NCBI GenBank assembly: GCA_937138475.1
Contig: CAKZPD010000033.1
Location: 1-64,000 of the forward strand
Reading direction: 5' to 3'
Source of the DNA: an uncultured Sulfitobacter sp.
Lineage (GTDB): Bacteria; Pseudomonadota; Alphaproteobacteria; Rhodobacterales; Rhodobacteraceae
DNA: 64,000 bases
Each line of letters opens with the position of its first letter. Position 1 is the stretch's first letter. A program made the position numbers and the translations under genes. Positions 55,189 to 63,711 of this stretch are shown piece by piece. A model generated the notes under the pieces. That model was given only the letters and a program-made list of their open reading frames with translations. It had not been told where the DNA came from and made no database searches.

Positions 55189-56150
55189 ACATAGAGATGA
55201 TCCGCGCCGCACAGGCCCGGCTGGATGGTCATGTCCGGCGCACGCCTTTGTTGCGTTCGGCCTTTTTGGATGACATCGCCGGGCGGCGGGTTTGGATCAA
55301 ACCCGAGTGTTTGCAACATACCGGCAGTTTCAAGTTTCGGGGGGCCTGGTCGGCGGTTTCGGGCCTTGATCCGGCGGCGCGGGCGCGCGGGGTGATTGCC
55401 TTTTCCAGCGGCAACCATGCCCAAGGCGTGGCATTGGCGGCGCAGGCACATGGGGCGCCAGCGGTGATTGTCATGCCCGATGACGCACCGCGCCTTAAGA
55501 TTGAAAACACGCGGGCGCTGGGCGCCGAGGTGGTGCTTTATGATCGCAATCACGAGGACCGCGATGCCATTGGCGCGGCGCTTGCGGCGGAACGCGGGCT
55601 GAGCCTGGTGAAACCTTTTGATGACCCGGCGGTCATTGCCGGGCAGGGGACGTGCGGGCTTGAGATCGCCGAGGATGCAGCGCAAGCGGGGATCGGTCAG
55701 GCCGATGTGATCGTGTGTTGCGGCGGTGGCGGGTTTGCATCGGGCATCGCGCTGGCGCTTGAGGCGCAGGCACCGCAGCTGCGGGTGCGCCCGGCAGAGC
55801 CCGAAGGCTTTGATGATATGGCCCGGTCGCTTGCCGGCGGCAAGATCGTGCGCAACGCCCGCCTGTCGGGCAGCCTGTGTGACGCCATCATCACCCCGCA
55901 GCCGGGCGATCTGACCTTTCCCATTTTGGCGCGGTTGGCGGGGCCGGGCCTGGTGGTCAGCGATTCAGATGCTTTGCGCGCCATGGCTGCGGCCTTCTTG
56001 CGCCTGAAACTGGTGGCCGAGCCGGGCGGCGCTGTGGCCTTGGCTGCGGCCCTTTATCAGCCCGATCAAATAGAGGGCACCGATGTGATTGTCACCATAT
56101 CGGGGGGCAATGTTGATCCGGATGTTTACGCTCGGGCGTTGGCGGGCTAA
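55185..56150 (+). CDS. Threonine/serine dehydratase-like PLP enzyme
   Basis: A 321-residue fold-type-II PLP enzyme. The Schiff-base lysine is in HTGSFKFRGAW, the FSSGNHAQGVALAA loop is conserved, and the phosphate-binding glycine loop is CCGGGGFASG. It lacks the C-terminal ACT regulatory domain of biosynthetic IlvA. That favours a catabolic threonine/serine dehydratase, or a serine racemase/hydroxyaspartate dehydratase-like function, which is common in marine alphaproteobacteria. It is last in the HAD/hydrolase/dehydratase unit. Confidence 0.88.
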   Translation: MNIEMIRAAQARLDGHVRRTPLLRSAFLDDIAGRRVWIKPECLQHTGSFKFRGAWSAVSGLDPAARARGVIAFSSGNHAQGVALAAQAHGAPAVIVMPDDAPRLKIENTRALGAEVVLYDRNHEDRDAIGAALAAERGLSLVKPFDDPAVIAGQGTCGLEIAEDAAQAGIGQADVIVCCGGGGFASGIALALEAQAPQLRVRPAEPEGFDDMARSLAGGKIVRNARLSGSLCDAIITPQPGDLTFPILARLAGPGLVVSDSDALRAMAAAFLRLKLVAEPGGAVALAAALYQPDQIEGTDVIVTISGGNVDPDVYARALAG

Positions 56151-56223
56151 GGATTGGGCGGAACATGTCAGGCGCCGGCTCGGGCCTTCCGACGGGGCGC
56201 TGATCAAACGCAAAGGAAAGCGG

Positions 56224-57012
56224 ATGAAGCTGGCTGACGTAGGTGATGTGCGACTGCACTATCGGATTGACGGGCCCCAAGATGGCGCCCCGGTTGTTTT
56301 TGCCAATTCGCTTGGCACCGACATGCGGCTGTGGGATCCCATCATGCCGCTGTTGCCCAAGGGGTATAAGTATATCCGCTATGACAAACGCGGCCACGGG
56401 CTGAGCACCTGCCCGCCGGCGCCATATTCGATGGGCGCGCTGATCACCGATGCTGAGCGGCTTTTGGATGGGCTGGGCGTCAAGGATTGTGTTTTTGTCG
56501 GCCTGTCGATTGGCGGCATGATCGCCCAGGGTCTGGCCGTCAAACGCTTGGATCTGGTGCGGGCGATGGTGTTGTCGAATACCGCCGCCAAGATCGGCAA
56601 CCCACCGCTTTGGGATCAGCGTATTGAACAGGTGCGGCGCCACGGGATCGAAAGCCTGGCCGACGCGGTGATGGAGCGCTGGTTCTCGGCCGGATTTCTT
56701 GCCAGCCCCGAGCTTGAGCTGTGGCGCAATATGTTGGTGCGCCAAAAAGACCAGGGGTATATGGGATGTTGCGCTGCGATATCCGGCACGGATTTCTTTA
56801 CCCCGACCAGCGGTCTGCGCCTGCCGACCCTGGGCATCGCCGGAAGCGAGGATGGATCGACCCCACCGGATTTGGTGCGTGAAACCGTCGATTTGATTCC
56901 CGGAAGCCAGTTTGAATTGATCCGCAAGGCCGGGCATTTGCCTTGTGTCGAACAACCCCAGGCCTTTGCCGAAAAGCTTGGGGCGTTTCTTGCACAAGTC
57001 GGCCACGGCTGA
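56224..57012 (+). CDS. pcaD: 3-oxoadipate enol-lactonase
   Basis: Hydrolyses 3-oxoadipate enol-lactone to 3-oxoadipate in the protocatechuate branch of the beta-ketoadipate pathway. The 262-residue alpha/beta hydrolase has FANSLGTDMRLWD, YDKRGHGLS, the nucleophile motif GLSIGGMIAQGLA and the C-terminal AGHLPCVEQPQAF. ATG at 56224 has AGGAAAG upstream; the longer frame begins inside the dehydratase gene. It is followed 127 bp later by pcaB. The other pca genes (C, H, G, Q) are not in this window. Confidence 0.9.
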   Translation: MKLADVGDVRLHYRIDGPQDGAPVVFANSLGTDMRLWDPIMPLLPKGYKYIRYDKRGHGLSTCPPAPYSMGALITDAERLLDGLGVKDCVFVGLSIGGMIAQGLAVKRLDLVRAMVLSNTAAKIGNPPLWDQRIEQVRRHGIESLADAVMERWFSAGFLASPELELWRNMLVRQKDQGYMGCCAAISGTDFFTPTSGLRLPTLGIAGSEDGSTPPDLVRETVDLIPGSQFELIRKAGHLPCVEQPQAFAEKLGAFLAQVGHG

Positions 57013-57139
57013 TCTGTTGCGGGTGCATGGGGCCGCGTATCGGGCCCGGTGTTAATCGGATGCCTTGCACGCATTCGCTGTTTGTTGCTGAACCGGCCGG
57101 GCGGGCGTGCCTGGTCGATGCAGCTGTGAAAGGATAATC

Positions 57140-58468
57140 ATGGCCGCCAGCCTGTTCGACAGCCCGCTTTATACCCAGCTTTTCCCAACCAAGGACTGTG
57201 GGCGCCTGTTTTCCGACAGCGCGGCCCTGCGTGCGATGCTGTTGGTCGAAGGGGCCTTGGCCAAGGTGCAGGGGGAATTGGGCGTGATCCCGGCCGAAAG
57301 CGCCGCGGCCATTCATCGTGCCAGCCTTGAAATTCAGATTGATCCGGGGGCCTTGGCACAATCCGTCGGGCAAAATGGTGTCTGCCTTCCGGGGCTTTTG
57401 TCGGCGTTTCGCAAGGAAATGAACGCGCCAGAACATGCACAATTCGTTCATTGGGGCGCGACCTCGCAGGATATCATGGACAGCGGGCTGATGTTGCGAT
57501 TGCGCCAGGCGCTGGTTCTGGCCGAAGCAGATCTGCGGCGGTTGATTGCCCTGTTGGCAGCTGCGGCGGATGTTCACGCCAATCAGGTGATGGCCGCGCG
57601 CAGCTATGGTCAGCTGGCCACCCCGACCAGCTGGGGCGCGGTTCTGGCCAATTGGGGCATGCAAGCCATTGATGCGCTTGAGGAGCTTCCGGCTTTGCGG
57701 GCCGGGGCATTGTGGGTGTCCTTGTCCGGGGCGGCGGGAACCGGTGCGGCGCTGGGGCCGCAAGCAGGGCAAACCCGCGCCGGTTTGGCCCAGGCCCTGG
57801 GCCTGGGCGATCCGGGCCGTTCGTGGCACACGGATCGCGGCCCGATTATGCGTATTAGTGACTGGATGGGCCGCAATGTGACTTTGATGGCCGGTTTTGG
57901 GCAAACGTTGATTGATTTGGCCGCCAGCGGCATCCAAGAGGTTCGCTTGGGCGGTGGCGGTGGGTCTTCGACCATGCCGCAAAAGCAAAACCCCGTGCAG
58001 CCATCGGTTCTGGTGGCACTTGGCCATCAGATGGCCGGCGTGCGCGCGGGATTGGCACTGGGCGGCGCCCAACGTCATCAACGCGACGGAGCAGCCTGGT
58101 TCACCGAATGGCTTTTGCTGCCGCAAATCTGCCTGACCCATGCCAGCGCCTTGGCGCAATCTATTGATATTGCAACATCCTTGGCACCAGATGCCGGGCG
58201 CATGGCCCACACGCTGACCCAAAGCCAGGGTCTTGTCCACGCCGAGGCCCTCAGCTTTGCCTTAAGCCAGAAGATGGCCCGCCCCCTGGCGCAAGACGAA
58301 ACCAAATCCTTGTGCCACAAGGCCCTCGAGACCGGCAGCAACCTTGAGGATATTGCCCGTGCGCGCCACCCGGATTTGCCGGGTGACCTGTTCAAAGATC
58401 ACAGTCAGATGGGCCAGGCCCCTGATGCGGCGCGGGCCTTTGTCGCGCGTGCCAAGGCGCTTGGCTGA
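57140..58468 (+). CDS. pcaB: 3-carboxy-cis,cis-muconate cycloisomerase
   Basis: Lactonises carboxymuconate in protocatechuate breakdown. The 442-residue fumarase/aspartase-superfamily protein has VHWGATSQDIMDSG, the HTDRGPIMRISDW region and the superfamily signature GGSSTMPQKQNPVQPS. ATG at 57140 is preceded by AAAGGA at good spacing. In the same frame the stop is followed by about 35 sense codons with protein-like composition before the next stop, which may be a decayed extension. Confidence 0.92.
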   Translation: MAASLFDSPLYTQLFPTKDCGRLFSDSAALRAMLLVEGALAKVQGELGVIPAESAAAIHRASLEIQIDPGALAQSVGQNGVCLPGLLSAFRKEMNAPEHAQFVHWGATSQDIMDSGLMLRLRQALVLAEADLRRLIALLAAAADVHANQVMAARSYGQLATPTSWGAVLANWGMQAIDALEELPALRAGALWVSLSGAAGTGAALGPQAGQTRAGLAQALGLGDPGRSWHTDRGPIMRISDWMGRNVTLMAGFGQTLIDLAASGIQEVRLGGGGGSSTMPQKQNPVQPSVLVALGHQMAGVRAGLALGGAQRHQRDGAAWFTEWLLLPQICLTHASALAQSIDIATSLAPDAGRMAHTLTQSQGLVHAEALSFALSQKMARPLAQDETKSLCHKALETGSNLEDIARARHPDLPGDLFKDHSQMGQAPDAARAFVARAKALG

Positions 58469-58655
58469 CGGGCCGGCCTGATCCCACAACCGATTGATGT
58501 CGGGCATAAGGGCCTTGATCGGGCCGCTTTGGCCCAAAATGCCGCAGCGGTTGAAATTTATCAAAAATTCCGGCGCCCCTGTTGAAATCGCCGCTTGCAG
58601 CGCCGCGCCGCCCGCGTCAGCATGTGCAAAACACAAAACCCAACAGGACCATTCC

Positions 58656-59750
58656 ATGCAAACCATCAAAGCCGCCGTCTGCCATGCGTTCAATGAACCG
58701 CTGGTGATCCAAGATATCTTGCTGCGCGCCCCCGAGCAGGGCGAAGTCGAAGTAACGTTGGATGCTGTGGCGATCTGCCATTCCGATATCTCCTATGCGG
58801 AAGGTGCCTGGGGTGGATCCCTGCCGGCGGTCTATGGCCACGAAGCGGCCGGGCGCATCACCGCCATGGGCGATGGGGTGCGCGGGCTTGCCCTGGGGGA
58901 CAGCGTGGTGGTGACATTGATTCGCGCCTGCGGCACCTGCGGCAGTTGCGCCGGCGGCGCGCCGACCCAGTGCGAAACCCCCTATGATGGCGATCACGGT
59001 CCGATCAAAACCGCTGCGGGCGGCAAGCTGCATCAGGCGATGGCAACCGGCGCCTTTGCTGAAAAGGTCGTGGTGGATCAAAATCAGGTGGTGCGGATCA
59101 GCGCCGATATCCCCAAGGATGCCGCCAGTTTGATCGCTTGTGGGGTGATCACCGGCGTCGGGGCGGTGGTCAATGCCGCCGGGTTGCGCGCCGGTCAGGA
59201 TGTGGTGGTGATCGGGGCCGGGGGGGTCGGGTTGAATGCGATCCAGGGCGCGCGAATCGCCGGGGCACGCCGGATTGTCGCGATAGACCTCAGCGAAGAA
59301 AAATTGGCCATCGCCAAAGAATTCGGTGCCACACACGGCGTTTTGGCCACGGGGGACAAGCCCTGGCGCGACAGCTTTCAGGCGCTGGGCGGGCGCGGCG
59401 CCGATGCGGTCATTGTCACCGTCGGGGCGATCCCGGCCTATGACGCGGCGCCGAAATACCTTGCCCGCGGCGGCAAGGTGGTGATGGTCGGGATGCCCCA
59501 TTCCGGGGCAATGGCCAGCTTTGAACCGGTTATGCTGGCGGCGGTGGGGCAGGGGATGGTTGGCTCCAAGATGGGGGATGTGGTGATCCAACGCGACATC
59601 CCTTGGATGGTTGATCTGTATCAACAGGGGCGGCTGCACCTTGATCAGCTGATCTCGGGGCGCTGGCGGCTGGACCAGATCAACCAGGCCATCGCCGACA
59701 CCAAGGCCGGATCGGCCAAGCGCAACGTGATCTTGTTTGATCCGCAATAA
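58656..59750 (+). CDS. Zinc-dependent alcohol dehydrogenase
   Basis: A 364-residue class-III-like medium-chain dehydrogenase. The catalytic-zinc Cys is in AICHSDISYAEG with GHEAAG. The structural-zinc lobe is ACGTCGSCAGGAPTQC (four cysteines), and the Rossmann motif is VIGAGGVGLNAIQ. ATG at 58656 has AGGA upstream. It starts 187 bp after pcaB, in a gap with no clear promoter, and precedes the enolase-superfamily dehydratase by 12 nt, suggesting a paired sugar-acid or alcohol oxidation pathway. Confidence 0.9.
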   Translation: MQTIKAAVCHAFNEPLVIQDILLRAPEQGEVEVTLDAVAICHSDISYAEGAWGGSLPAVYGHEAAGRITAMGDGVRGLALGDSVVVTLIRACGTCGSCAGGAPTQCETPYDGDHGPIKTAAGGKLHQAMATGAFAEKVVVDQNQVVRISADIPKDAASLIACGVITGVGAVVNAAGLRAGQDVVVIGAGGVGLNAIQGARIAGARRIVAIDLSEEKLAIAKEFGATHGVLATGDKPWRDSFQALGGRGADAVIVTVGAIPAYDAAPKYLARGGKVVMVGMPHSGAMASFEPVMLAAVGQGMVGSKMGDVVIQRDIPWMVDLYQQGRLHLDQLISGRWRLDQINQAIADTKAGSAKRNVILFDPQ

Positions 59751-59762
59751 AAGGGGCCTCAG

Positions 59763-60992
59763 GTGAAACTAACCGACCTTGAGATCATCGTGACCGCGCC
59801 GCCGGCCCCCGGTTGGGGCGGCCGCTATTGGATATTGGTCAAGCTGCGTACCGATACAGGGATCACCGGATGGGGCGAATGCTATGCCTCAAGCGTTGGC
59901 CCGGTGGCCATGCGCGCGGTGATCGAAGATGTGTTTGACCGACATATGCGCGGCGAGAACCCCGAAAACATCGAATTGATGTTTCGGCGGGCCTATTCCT
60001 CGGGCTTTACCCAGCGGCCCGACCTCAGCGTCATGGGGGCCTTTTCCGGGCTTGAAATCGCCTGCTGGGATATCCTCGGCAAGGCGCGCGAACGTCCGGT
60101 TTATGCGCTGCTGGGGGGGCGGATAAACGACCGCATTCGCGCCTATACCTATCTTTATCCACTGCCGCATCACGATTTGGCCGCCTTCTGGACTTCGCCC
60201 GATATGGCCGCCGAGGCGGCGCTGGATGCCGTAAACCGGGGCTATACCGCGATCAAATTTGACCCGGCCGGCCCCTATACGCTGCGCGGCGGCCACATGC
60301 CGGGGATGCGCGATATTTCCCTGTCGGTCGCCTTTTGCAAAGCAATCCGCCAAGCGGTGGGGGATCGCGCTGATCTGCTGTTTGGCACCCACGGCCAATT
60401 TACAACAGCCGGGGCGATCCGGCTGGGCCAGGCGCTGGAACCCTATGCCCCGCTGTGGTTCGAAGAACCCATTCCCCCTGACACGCCTGACGAAATGGCC
60501 AAGGTGGCCGCCGCTGTCCGTATCCCCGTCGCCACGGGCGAGCGCCTGACAACCAAGACCGAATTCCACACCGCCTTGCAAAAAGGCGCGGCAACAATTC
60601 TGCAACCGGCGCTCGGCCGCGCCGGCGGTATTTCCGAAGCAAAGAAAATCGCCACCATCGCCGAGGTATATAACGCCCAAATGGCACCACATCTTTATGC
60701 CGGCCCGGTGGAATGGGCGGCAAATGTCCAGCTGGCGGCGTCCATTCCGAACTTGCTCATGTGCGAAACCATCGAAACCCCGTTCCACAGCGCCCTGATC
60801 AAAGGCGGCCTAAAGGTGGAAGACGGCTTTATCGTCCCGCCCTCACGCCCCGGCCTGGGCATCGACATCGACGAAGCATTGGCCAAGGCGCATCCCTATC
60901 TGGGCTCGGCGCTGCACCTGCAAATGCAAGAGGCGCCGTGTGATTATGAAACCGGTAACGCATTCGAGGGCGGCGCGCCGGCGCCCCGCTGA
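59763..60992 (+). CDS. Enolase-superfamily mandelate racemase/muconate-lactonizing enzyme
   Basis: A 409-residue protein with the capping domain (1-125, TDTGITGWGECYAS) and TIM barrel. Metal ligands Glu in WFEEPIPPD and Glu in ATGERL are present, as is the C-terminal APHLYAGP with His. The third-strand motif reads FGTHGQF: the His is kept but the usual metal-ligand Asp of acid-sugar dehydratases appears as Gly. Sugar-acid dehydration is the family expectation; the exact substrate is unknown. It is linked to the alcohol dehydrogenase 12 nt upstream. Confidence 0.85.
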   Translation: MKLTDLEIIVTAPPAPGWGGRYWILVKLRTDTGITGWGECYASSVGPVAMRAVIEDVFDRHMRGENPENIELMFRRAYSSGFTQRPDLSVMGAFSGLEIACWDILGKARERPVYALLGGRINDRIRAYTYLYPLPHHDLAAFWTSPDMAAEAALDAVNRGYTAIKFDPAGPYTLRGGHMPGMRDISLSVAFCKAIRQAVGDRADLLFGTHGQFTTAGAIRLGQALEPYAPLWFEEPIPPDTPDEMAKVAAAVRIPVATGERLTTKTEFHTALQKGAATILQPALGRAGGISEAKKIATIAEVYNAQMAPHLYAGPVEWAANVQLAASIPNLLMCETIETPFHSALIKGGLKVEDGFIVPPSRPGLGIDIDEALAKAHPYLGSALHLQMQEAPCDYETGNAFEGGAPAPR

Positions 60993-61000
60993 CCGCCGCC

Positions 61001-61033
61001 CCTTCTTTTGTTCGTAAATATCCCCGCCGGAGG
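61001..61033 (-). repeat. Intergenic 33-bp repeat, copy 4
   Basis: Minus-strand copy between two plus-strand genes, 8 nt after the enolase-superfamily gene stop and upstream of miaB. It is the only copy oriented against the gene before it. It reads TTCG where the consensus complement has TTCT. Confidence 0.75.
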
Positions 61034-61183
61034 CTCCGACCTGAACGCCCTTCGGCGCAGATTGCGGTTGGCACGGCTTGGCGGCGGCCTGGCTGACGCG
61101 GCGCCAGGTGCGGCAATGGATTGCCAGCGGGCATGGGGGCTGCTAGGCACGCGCGCAAATCCCGCCAGAACTGGACCCTGCCC

Positions 61184-62503
61184 ATGACCGCGCCCAAAAA
61201 GCTTTTCATCAAGACCTATGGCTGCCAGATGAACGTCTATGACAGCGAACGCATGGCCGAGGCCCTGGCCGATCAGGGCTATCAGGAAACCCAAACCGCT
61301 GATGACGCGGATATGATTTTGCTGAACACCTGCCACATTCGGGAAAAAGCCGCCGAGAAAATCTATTCTGAGCTGGGCCGGCTCAAGCCGCTCAAAGCGT
61401 TGAACCCGGATTTGAAAATCGGAGTGGCCGGATGTGTGGCCCAGGCCGAAGGCGCCGAGATCATGCGCCGCCAGCCGGCGGTTGATTTGGTGGTGGGGCC
61501 TCAATCCTATCACCGCCTGGCCGAGATGGAACAGCAGGTGCGCAGCGGCAAAAGCGCGCTTGATACCGATTTCCCTGAGGAAGATAAGTTCGAGCATCTG
61601 AAATCCCGGCCCAAGGCGGCCCGCGCCCCGGCGGCCTTCTTGACCGTCCAAGAAGGCTGCGACAAGTTCTGCGCCTTTTGCGTGGTGCCCTATACACGCG
61701 GCGCAGAGGTTTCTCGCCCGGCGACGCGGGTGATTGAGGAAGCCCGCCAACTGGTCGACCGAGGGGTGCGCGAAATCACTTTGTTGGGGCAAAACGTCAA
61801 CGCCTATCATGGCGCTGGGGCGCACAAGGATCTCACCCTTGCCGAACTGATCTGGGAGCTGAGCGAGATCAACGGGCTTGAGCGCATCCGCTTTACCACC
61901 TCGCATCCCAATGACATGCAGGACGATCTGATCGAAGCCCACCGCAGCTGTGCCAAGCTGATGCCATATCTGCACCTGCCGGTGCAGTCGGGATCGGATC
62001 ACATCCTTAAGCGGATGAACCGCAGCCATACGGCGCAAAGCTATCTTGAGCTGATCGAGCGCATTCGTGCGGCCCGGCCTGATATCATGTTGTCGGGTGA
62101 CTTTATCGTCGGCTTCCCCGAAGAAACGGATGCAGATTTTCAAGCGACGCTGCGTTTGATCGAGCAGGTAAAATATGGGTATGCCTATTCGTTCAAATAT
62201 TCCACACGGCCGGGCACCCCGGCGGCCGAGCGCGGGCAGATCGACGACGCCATCGCCAATGACCGGTTGGCGCAGATCCAGGCGCTGATCACCCGGCATC
62301 AGCGCGAGATCCAGGAAAGCATGGTGGGTAGAGAACTGAGCGTGTTAATCGAAAAGCCGGGCCGCCTTGCCGGGCAGATGGTTGGCAAGTCTGAATATCT
62401 GCATGCTGTGCATATTGACGCGTGTAGCGCGGCGGTTGGTGATATCGTGCGCGTGCGCGCAACCGAGGCCAAGAGCAATTCACTGGCGGCGCTGTTGGTC
62501 TAG
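61184..62503 (+). CDS. miaB: tRNA-2-methylthio-N6-dimethylallyladenosine synthase
   Basis: Radical-SAM methylthiotransferase adding the 2-methylthio group to i6A37 of tRNAs. The 439-residue enzyme has the N-terminal UPF0004 cluster cysteines (TYGCQMN, NTCHIRE, GCVAQ), the radical-SAM motif CDKFCAFC and a C-terminal TRAM domain (about 370-439). ATG at 61184 gives the family-typical [15 protein letters not shown]; the upstream extension is not conserved-looking. Next to phoH and ybeY it forms a common RNA-maturation cluster. Confidence 0.96.
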   Translation: MTAPKKLFIKTYGCQMNVYDSERMAEALADQGYQETQTADDADMILLNTCHIREKAAEKIYSELGRLKPLKALNPDLKIGVAGCVAQAEGAEIMRRQPAVDLVVGPQSYHRLAEMEQQVRSGKSALDTDFPEEDKFEHLKSRPKAARAPAAFLTVQEGCDKFCAFCVVPYTRGAEVSRPATRVIEEARQLVDRGVREITLLGQNVNAYHGAGAHKDLTLAELIWELSEINGLERIRFTTSHPNDMQDDLIEAHRSCAKLMPYLHLPVQSGSDHILKRMNRSHTAQSYLELIERIRAARPDIMLSGDFIVGFPEETDADFQATLRLIEQVKYGYAYSFKYSTRPGTPAAERGQIDDAIANDRLAQIQALITRHQREIQESMVGRELSVLIEKPGRLAGQMVGKSEYLHAVHIDACSAAVGDIVRVRATEAKSNSLAALLV

Positions 62504-62541
62504 GTGTCGATGCGCGGTTTGGGTGCGGCGCAGTTGGGGAG

Positions 62542-62574
62542 CCTCCGGCGGGGATATTTAAGAACAAAAGAAAA
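62542..62574 (+). repeat. Intergenic 33-bp repeat, copy 5
   Basis: Plus-strand copy 38 nt after the miaB stop, upstream of phoH. The core is identical to copy 1; the last base of the A-rich tail is A instead of G. The GGAG flank is present. Confidence 0.8.
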
Positions 62575-62694
62575 GCACCGTGCGCCGTGTTTGTAGTATT
62601 TGTTTCTTTTGCGTGAATACGGGGCGGGATGGCTTGCGCCGGGGCTTTGAACTTGGCACGGTAAAATAAGGTATTAGCGCATAAGGAGTAGGTC

Positions 62695-63705
62695 TTGGCA
62701 CCAAGTGACCAGACACCGACGCTCGTTTCTCGGGCCTTGCCGGCGGGGACGGTAGAATTTCCAGACAATCGGCTTTTGATTGAGTTATGTGGCCCTTATG
62801 ACGCCAATTTGGCGCTGATTGAGGCGGCATTGACCGTGCAGATCGTGCGGCGCGGCAATCAATTGGTGGTGATCGCAGAGCCCGGCCCGCAGGCCGATGC
62901 GATGCGGGTGTTGCATGCGCTTTATGCCCGGCTTGAGGGGGGGCGCAGCGTCGAGACCGCTGATGTTGACCGCGAGTTGCGTATGGGGCCGTTTGCGCCG
63001 GCTGCGCCTGCCCAGGATCAGCTTGAGATGGAAATTGGCGACCGCGTCGAAATCCAGACCCGCAAGAAACGGGTGGAGCCGCGCACGGAAGCGCAGAAGG
63101 CCTATGTGCGGTCGCTGTTTGACAATGAGCTTGCCTTTGGCATTGGGCCTGCGGGCACGGGCAAGACCTATTTGGCGGTTGCGGTCGGGGTTTCGATGTT
63201 TGTCACCGGGCAGGTGGACAAGATCATCCTGAGCCGTCCGGCGGTCGAGGCCGGCGAGCGCCTTGGCTTTTTGCCGGGGGACATGAAGGATAAGGTCGAT
63301 CCTTATATGCAGCCGCTTTATGATGCGTTGAATGATTTTCTGCCGGGCAAGCAGCTGGCCAAGCTGATCGAGGAAAAGCAGATCGAGATCGCACCCTTGG
63401 CGTTCATGCGCGGGCGCACGCTGTCCAATGCGTTTGTGGTTCTGGACGAGGCGCAGAACGCCACCACCATGCAGATGAAGATGTTCTTGACCCGTCTGGG
63501 CGAGGGGTCGCGGATGGTGATCACCGGGGACCGGACGCAGATTGATTTGCCGCGCGGTGTGCCTTCGGGGTTGGCGGATGCGGAGCGGTTGTTGAAATCC
63601 ATTCCCAAGATCAGTTTCAACTATTTTACTTCGCGCGATGTGGTGCGCCATCCTTTGGTGGCCGCGATCATCGAGGCCTATGAAGCCGATCCGGGTGCGG
63701 GCTGA
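62695..63705 (+). CDS. PhoH-family ATPase (YbeZ-like)
   Basis: A 336-residue PhoH/YbeZ P-loop ATPase that partners YbeY in RNA metabolism. Walker A is GIGPAGTGKTYLAVA, Walker B is FVVLDEAQNATTMQMKMFLTR, and the downstream MVITGDRTQIDLP is intact. It uses a TTG start: AAGGAG (62683-62688) lies 6 nt upstream of TTG at 62695, and no in-frame ATG occurs before the conserved domain. It precedes ybeY by 6 nt. Confidence 0.93.
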   Translation: MAPSDQTPTLVSRALPAGTVEFPDNRLLIELCGPYDANLALIEAALTVQIVRRGNQLVVIAEPGPQADAMRVLHALYARLEGGRSVETADVDRELRMGPFAPAAPAQDQLEMEIGDRVEIQTRKKRVEPRTEAQKAYVRSLFDNELAFGIGPAGTGKTYLAVAVGVSMFVTGQVDKIILSRPAVEAGERLGFLPGDMKDKVDPYMQPLYDALNDFLPGKQLAKLIEEKQIEIAPLAFMRGRTLSNAFVVLDEAQNATTMQMKMFLTRLGEGSRMVITGDRTQIDLPRGVPSGLADAERLLKSIPKISFNYFTSRDVVRHPLVAAIIEAYEADPGAG

Positions 63706-63711
63706 GCGGGG

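Noticed and set aside
58262-58693. 143-codon minus-strand frame overlapping the end of pcaB
   Set aside because: Most of it is antisense to pcaB; only the intergenic part has protein-like sequence and no family is recognisable.
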